Source: Cristatella mucedo | Lineage: Eukaryota; Bryozoa; Phylactolaemata; Cristatellidae | Direction of reading: 5' to 3' | Assembly: GCA_009760855.2 (NCBI GenBank) | Contig: WPIO01000012.1 | Location: forward strand, 8,306,001-8,370,000 | Length of the DNA: 64,000 nt | Part shown: one piece after another, positions 36,081 through 47,640 of the stretch | How the letters are laid out: each line of letters opens with the position of its first letter | Numbering within the stretch: position 1 is the first letter of the stretch | Program-made: the position numbers and the translations under genes | Notes under the pieces: model-generated | Seen by the model: the letters and a program-made list of their open reading frames with translations, nothing else | Database searches by the model: none | Told to the model about the DNA's origin: nothing

Positions 36081-37220
36081 CTATCGACGCGGTCGGATCT
36101 GTCGCCAGCTCTGGCGCCCAGTCGCGCTTCGCGCGCGCGACAGGAACGGACGCGCACCGAGAGCGCCCGACCACGCAGCGAGAGCTCCCCTGCCAACGCA
36201 GAGCGGTACCGAGCGCAGCGAGAGTGAGAGAGAGAGAGAGAGCACGCCGCTCTGAGCGGCGCATGCACTGTACGCCTGCCCGTGAGCTCCTGCTGCCTGC
36301 GAGTCGAGTCCTCCGAGCGAGGGCGTCGTGCAAGCGAACGAGCGGCGCGAACGAGCCGCCGCATTACCGTCAGCCATGCCGGCGGGAACTCTTTTTCGTC
36401 TCCCTCGAGTTCTCTAAACCCTTACCAGTTCCGGTTGCATCTAGTAGACGAGGCCAAGCTTAGCCGCGTGCGGCATATTGGAGGCGCGCCTCCGAGTGCT
36501 TCGCAGAGCTTCTCGTGCAGTCAGGCAGCTCGTCGACGTCGAGTCGTCGCGTCGCGAGGCGACCGCGCACCGCCACTCCGGACCGCACTGCCCGCCGACG
36601 GCGACTCGCACAGCTCCGAGCTTAGGGGCGAGCGTGCGTGCAGAGCGGCGAGCAGAACGAGCCGAGCTCGCTGACTCGACAGCGCCGCTCGCAGGCTTTT
36701 TGCTGCGAGCGGCTGCAGGCCGACGACGCCACAATTGATTGGCGGAGCTTTGGCTTCTGCTAGTTTTTACAGGTGAACTCGCTTATCTCCGCCGCCTCCC
36801 CCCACGCGCGCGCGCAAGGAAAGTGCTAGCGCGCTCGCGTCATCGCGCGACTGACTTTCATTTGTGCATCGATTGCACGTGCATTGATTATGTACAAGCA
36901 CTGATTTGGGCCAGGACAGGCGGAGCAGATGCGGGGTAGCCTGCAAAGGAAGAACTGCCGAAGGTCGACTGCTGCTTAGCCCTCCAGAGAGAGAGAGCGC
37001 GAAGAACGGCCGCTCAACTTCCGGCGGGCCGAGCGAGTGCCTTACCGTGGGAGCCGTCGAGACGACGTTCTTCTGCCTTGAACGAACTGACTGGGGCCTC
37101 GGCTCGACACGTGCACTTACTTTTGAGCCTCTTCTAAATCCTGACTTACAGTTTGAGTGTGAATGAGTAAGCTTTCTTAGTTGCTGTTGCACTGCCGATC
37201 CGCCGCCACTACGTCTGCTG
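36081..37220. promoter_or_regulatory. CpG-rich GC-rich patch, candidate CpG island
   Basis: Dense CG dinucleotides (CGCGCTTCGCGCGCGCGACA-type sequence) over about 1.1 kb. Overlapping open frames up to 178 codons on both strands are explained by low stop frequency. It could contain the promoter or first exon of an unidentified gene; no TATA, initiator or splice pattern was convincing. Confidence 0.35.
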
Positions 37221-37617
37221 CGGTCGGTGACCGGAAGCCGTATCCGGCGATAGACTTGCACAGGTCCAGGCAGATGCGGATATTCTCACACGGGCGATCC
37301 GCTGAAGAGGTACTTGACGCTTCTAAGTGGGCTGAATGTATGCGCTGCCATTAGCGACGATTGTAGGTCAAGTAGTCATCTTAAAACGCCCAACGACCAA
37401 TGACCGTGTACCGCGCGATTGAGAGCAGAGAAGTTTGCCTTGAAGTGCTTTCGTGAATGGATGTCGCCGCCTTATCTAGGCGGCTGAATATTTGCTTATT
37501 TAAGCGTGGCCGCTAATGGGCTCCAGTTGCTGCTTAGGGCCCGCACATGCATTAAGGCGAGCCGCCGCCCAACCAAGCTGCCGATGAACCGTGCTCAATG
37601 ACGCAATCGCAGCAGGT
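37221..37617. other. No recognisable feature
   Basis: Mixed sequence between the CpG-rich patch and an L2 copy. Confidence 0.4.
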
Positions 37618-38006
37618 TTGGCTCAAATCCTTTGGAGACCGTGCATTTCGTTCGTATGCTCCCAAAGCCTGGAACTCCCTCCCGACTTGCGTCAGAACAT
37701 CCCCTGACTTGACCACATTTGAAAAGAACTCAAAAACACACCTATTTAGGACAGCATTTAATAGGTCCCTGTGATTCGTCCTTTATGTGCTTTTGCACGC
37801 TGACACTGTGCATGCTGCCACTAACCACCCTTGCATGCTGACCCTGTGCATGTCACCGCTAACCATGTTATTCATGCTGTTTGTTTTTCAAGCATTATTT
37901 TACTTAGCATTCAATTGCATTTCACTTTGCAGCAAATGTAAAGCGCCTAGAAAGAGATTAAGTTCTCTGAGGGCGCTTTATCAAGTGCATTATTATTATT
38001 ATTATG
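37618..38006 (+). mobile_element. L2-type LINE, C-terminal end and complete 3' UTR
   Basis: Plus strand from CAAATCCTTTGGAGACCGTG (LKSFGDR) through CCCAAAGCCTGGAACTCCC (PKAWNSLP) and the 3' UTR to the tail. The hairpin is AAAGCGCC...GGCGCTTT with an inner AGAGA/TCTCT stem and a GATTAAG-type loop, then TATCAAGTGC and (ATT)5. A good reference for the tail-type-A 3' end. Confidence 0.92.
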
Positions 38007-38022
38007 GCTTAGCTAGCTGATC

Positions 38023-38166
38023 TATCAGCCTCTTTTGTATAGTGGCAGACGAGCCTTGATGACTATCACAGCCGCTTGCACTGGTCAATAGAGATTGCCC
38101 ACTGCGGGGCTCGAACCCACGACCCGGGTCGTGAAGAGCGAGCACCCAACCGCTGGGTTAAGTAGA
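38023..38166 (-). mobile_element. SINE-2 body with SINE-1-like head
   Basis: The plus strand reads SINE-2 tail and body (CAGCCTCTTTTGTATAGTGG, CACAGCCGCTTGCACTGG, ATTGCCCACTGC) followed by GGGGCTCGAACCCACGACCC and GAGCGAGCACCCAACCGCTG. The latter resembles the SINE-1 head complement (GCGAGCACCTTAACCGCTAG at 1631) rather than the usual SINE-2 head. Confidence 0.75.
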
Positions 38167-38642
38167 GCACAACAAACTATGATTTGATTCTGCGTTGAAA
38201 TTTTTCCGGGGGTGACGGCCACTTTTTAAGCGTCGTTTTGAGTGTCTCGAAGGGCAGGTCAGCCCCCTAAGTAGAAGGTGAGATAAAAAGAACTTATGCA
38301 CGATCCTGAAAATGGGAACGGGTAGATGGAGTAAGACAACGACAGAAAAAGAGACAAAGGGAGAAAGAAAAAGAGAAAGGAAGAAATCGAATTGATGGGA
38401 TGCTTGGAGAAAATAGAACAAGTGGAGAGAAAAAAGAAGGGAGAAAGTGAGGGTAAGAAATTGAGAAGTGAGCTGAAGAAGGAAAAATAAAGATTGAGAT
38501 TATTAAAAAGATACAGAACAAATGCGCTGATTAGCGCTACAAATAAGGAGCGACAACGAGACAGTTAAAGAAAGAGAGAGAGAGAGACGAAACATGTATG
38601 GCCTAGTTTGCACGCCCTTTACATTAAAGTAAAAGTAAACAA
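38167..38642. repeat. Purine-rich AG/AAAG tract region
   Basis: From about 38335 to 38585 the plus strand is strongly purine-biased (AGAAAAAGAGACAAAGGGAG and similar) without a fixed period. No gene seen. Confidence 0.6.
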
Positions 38643-38735
38643 AGGTCAGCTGATTCAACGGCCCCCATGTATACAGCGGAAGAAAAGTTTTAGTAGCTAT
38701 CACCCAAGCTGCAGTAGGGAAAATCAAGGTGCTGT
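38643..38735 (-). mobile_element. SINE-2 fragment
   Basis: Plus strand: CAGCTGATTCAACGGCCCCC, ACAGCGGAAGAAAAG, TAGCTATCACCCAAGCTGCA. Tail and part of the body only; the head is missing. Confidence 0.65.
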
Positions 38736-38746
38736 AACACAATTTT

Positions 38747-39222
38747 AGATCTCTTCATTCTTTGGCTTCACCCTACCTATCAGATCTACTCCCCCACCAG
38801 GCTAAGGATTGCACCACTCTCTTTTCGGAATCTCACTGTTTATCTCTACCTCGTATAAACCTCAAATCCTTTGGAGACCGTTCCCTCAGTTCGTATGCTC
38901 CAAAAACCCGGAACTCACTTCCGACTTGCGTCACGAAATCCACTGACTTGACCACATTTAAAATAATTTTAAAACGCATCTATTTATCACAGCACTTAGT
39001 GAGTCCCTGTGATTCATCCTTTACGTGCTAATGCGTGCTGACACTAACCTTATTTGCATGCTGACCCTATGCATGTCACCCCTAACCACGTTATGCTTGT
39101 TGTCTTAAAGCATGCTACCACTAACCATTCAATCGTGCTTGCATTGCAGCAAATGTGAAGTGCCTAGAAAGAGTTTGAGTTCTCTAAGGGCGCTATTTAT
39201 AATGTATTATTACTGTTACTAA
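38747..39222 (+). mobile_element. L2-type LINE, C-terminal domain and 3' UTR
   Basis: Plus strand frame 38762-39031 gives LAS-type C-terminal sequence: PYLSDLLPHQAKDCTTLFS, INLKSFGDRSLSSYAPKTRN, SLPTCVTKSTDLTTFK. The 3' UTR has a small deletion after CGTGCTGACAC. The tail hairpin is weakened (AAGTGCC...GGGCGCTATTTATAATG) and the (ATT)n is short. Confidence 0.88.
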
Positions 39223-39505
39223 TAAAAGCAAAATATTAGCTGCTGCCGCACTCAAATTAACGATATAGACCGTGAATTTAGTTCATCTTACACCGAGGCT
39301 AAGACGCGGGGCTTTTAAATCTACATTGCGAACGCTTTTCGAGCTCATCATGCCTGTGCCCTTAATCATCTGCAAGTGGAGCACGACTCTTCAGTTCGTT
39401 AGGTCTCTCGTCGATGGCGTAGCTGCTACGCCACATCACTTCTGTATGATCTGCAGCGGCTCACTTTCAAGCACCTGAGTGACTACGATTCCCTCCTTGC
39501 ATAAC

Positions 39506-39568
39506 AGGTCACTTCACTAGGTCACAGGTCACTTCAATAGGTCACAGGTCACTTCACTAGGCCACGTG
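39506..39568 (+). promoter_or_regulatory. Cluster of AGGTCA half-sites (two perfect DR1 elements)
   Basis: A 20-base tandem repeat creates five exact AGGTCA hexamers at 39506, 39519, 39526, 39539 and 39546. Pairs 39519-39531 and 39539-39551 are AGGTCACAGGTCA, the direct-repeat-with-1-spacer arrangement bound by RXR/HNF4-type nuclear receptors. An E-box CACGTG follows at 39563-39568. Function is inferred from motif only; a chance tandem duplication explains the sequence equally well. Confidence 0.45.
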
Positions 39569-40661
39569 ACTACAGCCTGCCACTGAGTTTGCATCCTTTA
39601 AGTCTCAGCTAAGAAAGTATTTTTACTGGTCAGCATTCACTTCGCCCCTTGAACTAGCATGTTCTGCTTATGTGTGCCTTTCCTGCGTTCACTTGTGCAT
39701 AATTCAATGCATTTTATTTGCCAGAGGACCAACTAACCTGCGGCCCTGAACGTCTTCTCGCGCCGTATGCTTGCCTGCTCAAACGCTATTCTTGCTTGAT
39801 TATGCATGCTAATCTAATCTAGTTGCGATACCGCGTATGCCGTTAATCCTCTTGTGGATTATGTTCCGGCTTACGATAACGTGCCAGGATCGAGATTTGG
39901 TTTATCTTAGAGTGCTGTACAAACAGTATATTAGTAGTATTATTATTTCGGAAGTCTTGATGAAGAGACCTTGCATTGGAATGGTGAAGGGGTAGAAGAT
40001 TTGTGATGCACTTTCCCTAAAGTAAAATTAATTAAATCAAAAAACCTTGCATCTAAGCAATTTGTCTTTTTTTTATTAAAAACATGTACAATACAAGTGG
40101 ATTGATGTGATTTATCGCATTGCCATATTTCCGACTAGCTAAGCGGCGGCTGTGCTCCAGAGAGCTGGTATGGCTGCGAGCAGTTCCGCAACTGCTTAAA
40201 GGCTGGGGCATCACCACCATCGCAGCGGCTACCGCGACGCACATAAATGTATAGCCGGCATTTTCTCATATCACGGAGTGGATCAGGAGGAGCCACGTCA
40301 ACACGGTTACTCCAAGCACTTGGTCAAGCCATCTTCCGAATGACGACCGAACGTGTTGCATGACACACCAAACACTGGAATTCTCGGAGCCGCCTCTATT
40401 CGGCAATGCATCAATGCAGCAGCCTTAAAACGCGTGCACGCCAACGCGCTTAGATTGTGAAAGTGCTCGTTGAATTTATTCGCGGTTCCTTAACAATAAC
40501 TCGCGGGAAACGAATATTTCCTAATCCTTTGTTTGAACCCTTTATAAAAGTACCTTTCGTGAAATGATTAGTCAGTTGCATTTTGGGTCTCAAACTACGT
40601 TATGTTGCGTTTACTTATGTTCTGTAAACTGGCACAATTCACTGGAGCATTGAGTATGATG
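39569..40661. other. No gene recognised
   Basis: Mixed sequence with only short frames. Confidence 0.35.
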
Positions 40662-40859
40662 CTCTGGGTTACTACACCGCGGAACTGTTATTCCTATTAA
40701 TTAAAGCGAGAAATCCCGTCCGCCACGTCCGTCACCCGTCACGCACTTACCTCACGTGGCAAGACGGTACTAACGCCATGCAGCTTCGGAACAGTATTGT
40801 ATTTCTACTATGACTCAGTCAAACGAGTCCATAGGCTCACTCAACGTATACTTTTACGC

Positions 40860-40904
<45 letters not shown>

Positions 40905-41285
40905 AAGGAAGTCCACAGGCTCGGTCAACGTATCCCTATCAATTAAAGCGAGAACGTCCGTCCTTCACTCCGCCATTTTTTACACATATTATACACACAC
41001 ACACACACACACACATATAGGTGAGTCCACAGGCTCACTCCACGCATCCTTATTAATTAAAGCGAGAGAGAGAGTCCGTCCTTCCCTCCGTCACGCTGCA
41101 AGATGGCGCACTTGCATCACGTTGTCTTCACGTCAAGCTTAGTGAAGTGAATCCACAGGCTTACTCGACGGCAATAAACATAGTGTACCAAGATGTAATA
41201 GACGTGTAAGTTTTTATGTGCAATATTAGTATTTCTGCCATGAATCAGTGAAGCGAGCCCACCGGCTCACTCGTATTTAATTATG
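40662..41285 (+). repeat. Degenerate tandem repeat of ~110-140 bp units, with (TA)n and (CA)n
   Basis: At least four diverged units share GAGTCCACAGGCTCACTC-ACG followed by ATTAATTAAAGCGAGA and CCGTCCTTC-CTCCGTCACG blocks (40690-40760, 40828-40990, 41025-41110, 41148-41270). A (TA)n at 40862-40900 and a (CA)n at 40993-41015 occupy equivalent positions in two units. Confidence 0.65.
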
Positions 41286-41394
41286 GGCACTCTTGATTAC
41301 TGCAGCGCTCTGCTGTCGCTGGCGTACCTGCGAATGTCGGTGCAGCAACTTCGACTTTGTAGGAGTATTGTGAGGCACCATGTCTACCAATATT

Positions 41395-42400
41395 TTTTCA
41401 AACGTCTCTAACGACTGGCGTCCGTTAATTGCTCTGTGTTTGTGGCAAAGGACTGCAGTTGAGAAGTCGCTACCCTAAGCGCGTGGCTGGATTAAATGGC
41501 TTTTCTTTTCTAATAGGTGATACTGTTGTGCGATCGTCACCCAGTGCTCGAAATTTAGTTGTCGTTTTGACAGCTGCCTCAATTTTAAAAGCTTCATTCA
41601 GGAGACTGTTTCTACTGCTAGCCATTACGTCCAATCCCTATCCAAAATTAGGAGCTGTCTTCCACAGTGGCTTGCAAAAATTTCATCTAGCTCTTTAGAT
41701 CTGTCTTGGCTTGATTATTGTAATTCCCTTTTGGCTGGTCTACCAAAGAAACCAATTAGGCCACTGCAGCTGACTATGAATGTAGCTGCAAGGCTACTCT
41801 ACAAGTCCCAAAGGTTTGATCACGTGTCTCCTTTACTAAAAGAGCTACGATGGATGCCAGTTGAGCTACGGATATAGAGTAAAGTTCTTATGCTGACCCA
41901 CTAGGCCCGCCACGGCTTGGCTCCTTCGCACCTCTAGCTGAACTGCTGCACCAGTTTCAGCCTCTTCACGCTCTCAGGTCCTGTATGGACAATAAATTAG
42001 CTGTCCATTTCTCCGCTTAAAGACCGTTGGTGACTGACGCTTTAGCTCTGCAAGTCCTAGACTGTGGAACTCGATTCCACAATTCTTACCCAACGACAAC
42101 TACTCCCCTGTTGCCGACTATGGCTCATCCTTTTCAGCGGTCCTAGCTGCTACTTCCGTGCTACTCACTACCTCAACTCTGCTCTCCTAACTCTGCAATG
42201 CTTCTCACTTTCTCTTTGTTGCATGTGACGAAGTGTGTTGGCTACCAAATGCGTAACGAAAGCCGCTTAGGCTGTGAGTGCTCTATACAAAACTCTCCTG
42301 CGTAACACCCACATGATCTTTATGGCTTTGTGGAGTTACAGACGGAGATGCATTACATGACATTGCTACAGCAGTACGTTACTGAAATTTGGTGTCAGAA
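41395..42400 (+). mobile_element. LINE-II, longest copy (3' part of ORF2 and 3' UTR)
   Basis: A second L2-like lineage. Frame pieces: SPSARNLVVVLTAAS near 41540, then DYCNSLLAGLPKKPIRPLQL near 41715, an HVSPLLKELRWMPVELR segment near 41820, LRLWNS-type sequence near 42060, and NLSCY/ATHYLN near 42150. The 3' UTR ends in GGCTTTGTGGAGTTACAGAC followed by GGAGATGCATTACATGACAT, without the L2 hairpin or (ATT)n. The lineage is distinguishable from the tail-hairpin L2 by its 3' end and protein sequence. Confidence 0.8.
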
Positions 42401-42769
42401 GTACTCGATAGCTGCTAAAGAGCGTGAGCAGTCCTTTCTATGCTAGCCGCCGCCTTGCTGGTTGTCTACATTGTTGAGCGCTGCACCGAAGCACGATTTT
42501 AATCGGGGTGGCTACAAAGCGTACATTGTTCAAAGAATTCATAGCGTAATTAGCTGCATTGGCTGCTTACCCTGCCGAAATAAGAAATCCGGGACAATTC
42601 AAGGCCAGAAGTTGGCGAATTAGGGAGCCATTGCCAAATTAAACCTAAAAAAAAAGAGATTTAGCTTGTGTAAAGCTAAAATCAATTTCTTTTTGTGTGC
42701 TAATTTCAAACTTGAGCCTGCAAAGTTTCTATACGATTCCTTCTGTCCTTCCACAGCCGCTGTTCTCCC

Positions 42770-43085
42770 GCTCGTATCGTGTTGAGTTATGTAATGTAAC
42801 GTCTCTCCGTCTGCAACTCCACCATACCACAAAGACTATGTGGGTATTATGCAAGAGAATTTTAGTGAACAGCGCTCTCAGAGCCTAAGCAGCTTTCGGT
42901 ACGCATTCGGTAGCCAACAGTCTGTATCTCACGCAACAAAGAGAGAGCGTGGAGCATAGCAGAGCCGCGAGAGCAATGGAGGCGGCGAGTGGCATGGAAG
43001 TAGTAGCTCAGGACCGCTGGATGAGCCGTAGTCGGCAGCAGGAGACTGTAGTTGCCGAGATGCTTAGCTACGTGAACGCTAGAGA
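42770..43085 (-). mobile_element. LINE-II 3' fragment
   Basis: The plus strand reads the complement of the LINE-II end (AATGTAACGTCTCTCCGTCT, GCAACTCCACCATACCACAA), then GCAAGAGAATTTTAGTG, CGGTACGCATTCGGTAGCCA and ACGCAACAAAGAGAGAGCG. Inverted relative to the copy at 41.4-42.4 kb, about 370 bases away. Confidence 0.8.
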
Positions 43086-43514
43086 GCAGCCACAGAAATT
43101 CTGAGCTGCTAGGCCATGTGACTTAATAGCATACTTTCTGCCTCCAGCAACAAACATGGCCGCACTGACATTAGGAAGACAACATGCCCGCTTCTTGAAA
43201 GCAGCAATGGCAGTTGGCTCTACTGAGCGACGTGCCTCCAGCACACGCGCACGTGCTAGCAGCTGTATCAAGCACAGAAAGTCCCAGCAGCTGTACTTCA
43301 CGGCCTCGCAACCTTTGCTTTATATGCCGAACCACAGCCTGAAGGTTGTCCAACTATCCAACAACCTTCACCGGCGTAGACAGCATGCTGCGCCTGCAGT
43401 TGGCTATTAAAGCAGATGCCATTAACCGGTCTAGACGGCCGGTAAATGTGTGCGTTATTGGCTGGTAGTTAGTACAGTTTCAGCTGACCTTTCGGTTCTG
43501 TGATCCTTTTGCAG
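43086..43514. other. No gene recognised
   Basis: Overlapping 60-84-codon frames on both strands, no family. Confidence 0.35.
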
Positions 43515-44262
43515 TAAATAATAATACGTTTATATAGCGAACTCGGAGAACTTAATCTCTTCCTAGGCCCTTTAAATATACTGTAAAGGAAGCGTGATCA
43601 AATGGACGGTGGAAACATGCACGTTGTCAGCACGCATAAGCACACAAAGAACAAAGCACAAGGACCCACTAAATGATGCGAAAAACAGGAGCACTTTTAG
43701 ATTATTTTTTAATGTCTTCACGTCAGGAGATATTGTGAAGGCAGTCGGGAGCTAGCTCCAGGCTTTGAAATCGTACGAGCTGCTGGCATAGTCTCCAACG
43801 GAATAGAGGCTGGTTCGAGGCACAGGTAAGCGATTTGAGTCAGAAAAGCTTATAGTACGTAGCCTTGGTTGGTTTGTGAGAAGTTCTGAAGGTTAGAATA
43901 GAGCTAGAGAATGAAGGAACCTAAAAGTGAGTGACAGAACGTTAACTTCGATACGCTGCTTGATTGGAAGCCAGCAGGTCGGAAAGAAGTGGTATAATGT
44001 GGCAACAGAGACGCTCACGACAAAAAAGCCTAGCTGCAGAGTTGTGCACCAACTTTAAACGCTTGATGGCACAGGCCGGTGGACCAGCAAGCAGTGAGTT
44101 ACAAAAGTCAAGACGGGATTTCACAAATGCATGGACCCATTTAGATCTAGTATCTCTATCAAAGCAAGTCAGAACATCAAGTTTAATTTTGCATTCGTTT
44201 TTATGCAGACGATCTATAGCTCCACCGAATTGATTTCTCCGTGCCTTTACGAACCTCAAACT
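43515..44262 (-). mobile_element. L2-type LINE (tail type B), C-terminal region to 3' end
   Basis: Minus strand: pieces SKWVHAFVKSRLDFCNS and LLAGPPACAIKRLKLVHNSA at 43942-44259, a decayed C-terminal domain, the 3' UTR and a TATATAAACGTATTATTATT end (43515-43535 complement). The (CT)n at 44270 marks its truncated 5' side. Confidence 0.82.
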
Positions 44263-44267
44263 TTATC

Positions 44268-44269
<2 letters not shown>

Positions 44270-44363
<94 letters not shown>
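44270..44363. repeat. (CT)n microsatellite
   Basis: Pure CT dinucleotide tract. Confidence 0.98.
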
Positions 44364-44365
<2 letters not shown>

Positions 44366-45999
44366 ACGTATTGCAGACATTCAAACTCGGATGACAAATA
44401 CTTTCTCAAATTAAATTAAGATGAAACCAACTTATAATTATTGGCAAACCTAGTGTTACTCGGAAATGTGTAAGCTTAACTCTCAAAATGTTCTCGGCCA
44501 GCATATGGCCCGAATTTATTTTATTAATTCTCTGAGGATAATATATGATGATGCTATACTAACATCATTATTATTATTATACAATTATTATTTATTTCGC
44601 GTGAATAATATATTGATGCAGTTTACGACTGGCTTATGCAGTCGAATTGTACTCAGTATTGAAACTGTCCGCTATCCCTTAAATCGAGAAATTGTCTATA
44701 GATGCATGTGTTCTTGGCAAGCGACGCATTGTCACCAAGACGCGAAGCCCAGTAAATGATTAGGGAAAACGATCGGATCTGACGCCAATCATGCATGCCC
44801 CACATCATGCACCACGCGTACGATGTGGGGCCTCGTGTGCGTAAGGCTCGGCTCATCGGTCAGACGATTATCGCATCGGCCATTTTAGTAGCCATTTTGA
44901 AGCTCTGTTTCAAATGCCTGGTGCTCGCAAAGTAAAACACAACACAATTTTTACATTTATGATAATGTTAGCCTGATATTCCAGAGAAATCCCAGGTGGG
45001 GTTCATTTCCGTATCGCGCAAGAAATATTCTTTCCTCACTGTCATGCAAGATGTAAGGCAATAGGTCCGATACAGCCCGATGTTAATTAGCTGCTGTTTG
45101 GCCTGCATCGATACTTTGTAGCAGACAATGAGCTTAAGCGTCGAGCTGAGCTTCAGCAGTCTTATTTGACTTCGCAATAGTCTCAACCGACAAAACGTGA
45201 TTTTGGTATACGTGATTTTGGTAAAAGCTTCTGAATTCAGCGTCAATATTTGTTGCATTTGAATTCAGGATTTGCACTTTAAATATAGTGGTCTCAGGCA
45301 ACACGAATTGAAGTTTTCAATATGGTAAATATTAGTTGCTGATATGTGAAAGCGTGCACAGAATCTCTGCCTCTTGGCATAGGCTTGCATAGAAAGACCG
45401 GACAGTCCTTACTGTGTTCTAAAACCTGACATACATTTTTGAGTCATTATTTAAACGTATTAAAAAGATGCAGCTTAACCAGATTTCCCGAAATATTTTA
45501 TTGAGACATAATTCTTTCCATAGAGCAAGTCCTACTAACGGCAGTCAACATTAAAATCGTTACTAACTTTAAAAGGTCCTAATATGTAGCATCATGGTGT
45601 GCTGAACATGAATTTAACCATAGCAATTTTTAGTGGCTTCTGCTTTGAAGATATTTCATATAGTTCATTTTCTATGTTTCACCGTGTACATTTATCTAGT
45701 AGGACTGCAATAACATCCTAAATAAAACCTAGACTGATGTAATATTGCATTGCATTTCATAATTCCATCATGCAAAAGTTATCTAGAGTTGATTGCATAA
45801 TTTTTTTATGCAATGTAATACTAGTTCTTGGCGGCTTCTGCAGTAAGCTGACACCATAAAGCTCAGTTGGAAAGGTTTAGCCTTTAAAATATTTCAGACT
45901 TTATGCGAGACAGTTTAGTAATTTTTGATACCTGAAAATTTTATTATTTTACCCTTTGAGGTCAAATACATAACAATAATATCTCGAGCCTGCGTTAAT
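44364..45999. other. AT-rich, no gene recognised; one small inverted repeat
   Basis: Mostly AT-rich unique-looking sequence. GCCCCACATC at 44797-44806 and GATGTGGGGC at 44822-44831 form a 10-bp inverted repeat with a 15-base loop. No open frame above 100 codons. Confidence 0.4.
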
Positions 46000-47640
46000 A
46001 CCGAGGACAATGTTTGCTATATTTGTGGAGAAGTGACATTACCAATCAGAATAAATGTATCACTTCTTAACTGAAGAAGTCAAGTCATTTTTTCTTCGGA
46101 TTCAAGGGTGGTGACCAAGACAAGCCTTCGGCCCTGCATATATGTTCTGCGACATGTACAGCACAGCTTTCACAGTGGTTGATTGGCAAAAGACCATCAA
46201 GGCCGTTTGCAGTCCCGTGGTGTGGAGAGAGCCAAGCAACGGCGCACATGACTGATACTTCTACTTGGTTCCTCTTCTTTCTGGCGGAATAACGAATAAA
46301 AAAAGTCTAGACAAGTCTACCAAAACATTCCATCTGCGTTGAGACCAGTTACACATGGTAAGGGATTCTCTATTCCAGGACCTCCCGCAGACTATTCTCT
46401 CGATTCATCTGATGAGGGTAAGGTTGAGCAGACCTGGTTCTTTTCCTGGTAAGTCAGAATGCAGTGATCCCGATTCCTACTGTGGTGCGTCATCAACTCC
46501 ACACATAACAACGCAGGAAAAACTAAATAACCTGGTTCGTGATTTGGATTTTTCCAGTAACAAGGCAGTGTTGCTGGGGTCAAGACTTCAACAATGGAGT
46601 CTTCTCAAAGAAGATGTCACAATTACTTTGTATCAAAAGCGCCACTAGCACTTGGAGCCTTTCTTCAGATAGGAATGTAATCTGGTATTCTCTTCCAATA
46701 TTGAGGGCCTCATGAAAGCCTCACAAATCACTCAGGATCTACAAGAATGGAAACTATTTGTAGACTATTCGAAAATGAATCTTAGGACTTCTTTTGCACA
46801 ATGGAAACCGTTGTTCATCTATTCCGGCAGCGCATGCTGCCACATGGATGAGAAATATGATTAATTAAAGCAGCTAGTGAATTCCATTAAGTATAAAAAG
46901 TACAGCTGGCATCTCCATGGTAATTTGAAGGTAGTTGCTTTTAATGAGAATGTAGTGGGGATAGACAAAATGTATGTGCTTGAGGTAGGAGTAAGGAAAT
47001 TGCTCTATTTGCGGAAAGAATAAACTCGCAGACAAAATATAGCAGTTGGAGAGAAGAATATCCAGCACCGAGCTCTGGTCAAGGCTCGCAAAATCCTGCT
47101 ACCATCAATTCACATCAAACGAGGTTTGATGGAGAACTTTGTGAAAGCCATAGACCGGACTTCACCAGCTTTCCGATACCTGCGTGAAAATGTCCTCTAC
47201 TCAGCGAAGCAAAGATTAAAAAGGGAGATTTTTGGTCCTCAGATTCGAGAGCTCTTCAAAGATGACCCGTTCAACAACTTGCTGCAAAGTTATTTGAAAT
47301 AAGTATGGAATGCTTTTCGTATTGTATCTAAAAAGTTTCTCTTGAATTTTAGGGCAGAGAACTACAAGGAACTAGCAAAAGATGTGCTGATGCAGTATCA
47401 GAAACTTGGCTGCAATAAGTCTCTAAAGATGCACTTCCTTTGTTCCAATTGGATTTCTTTCCTGACAACTGTGATATGGTTAGTGATAAACAAGGCGAAC
47501 GTTTTCATAAAGACATCGCAGCAATTGAACCAAGATACCCGGAAAAATGGTCCACTACAATGCTGGCTGGCTACTTCTGGACACTGCCGAACAGCTGTAC
47601 AAGAGACAGGCAAAGAAATCCAAGAAGTAGTCTGTGACTT
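46000..47640 (+). pseudogene. Decayed copy of a recurrent uncharacterised invertebrate ORF family
   Basis: Plus-strand translation, mostly in one frame with several stops and a few shifts. It gives NVCYICGEVTLP near 46008 (Cys-x-x-Cys), DQDKPSALHICSATC near 46120, PVVWREPSNGAHD near 46215, NNLVRDLDFSSNKAVLLGSR near 46530, then LQQWSLL, LQEWKLFVDYSK near 46740, HGNLKVVAF, KILLPSIHIKRGLMENFVKA near 47090, FGPQIRELFKDDPFNNLL near 47240 and NYKELAKDVL near 47360. A frameshift near 47440 follows, then LDFFPDN, SDKQGERFHKDI and MLAGYFW to the stop at 47637. I recall this motif series from multicopy uncharacterised proteins annotated in arthropods, cnidarians and others; I know no established function. 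The N-terminal Cys/His pattern suggests zinc binding. Intronless and multicopy, so probably transposon-related or a retrocopy. At least four in-frame stops mark it as dead. Confidence 0.7.
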
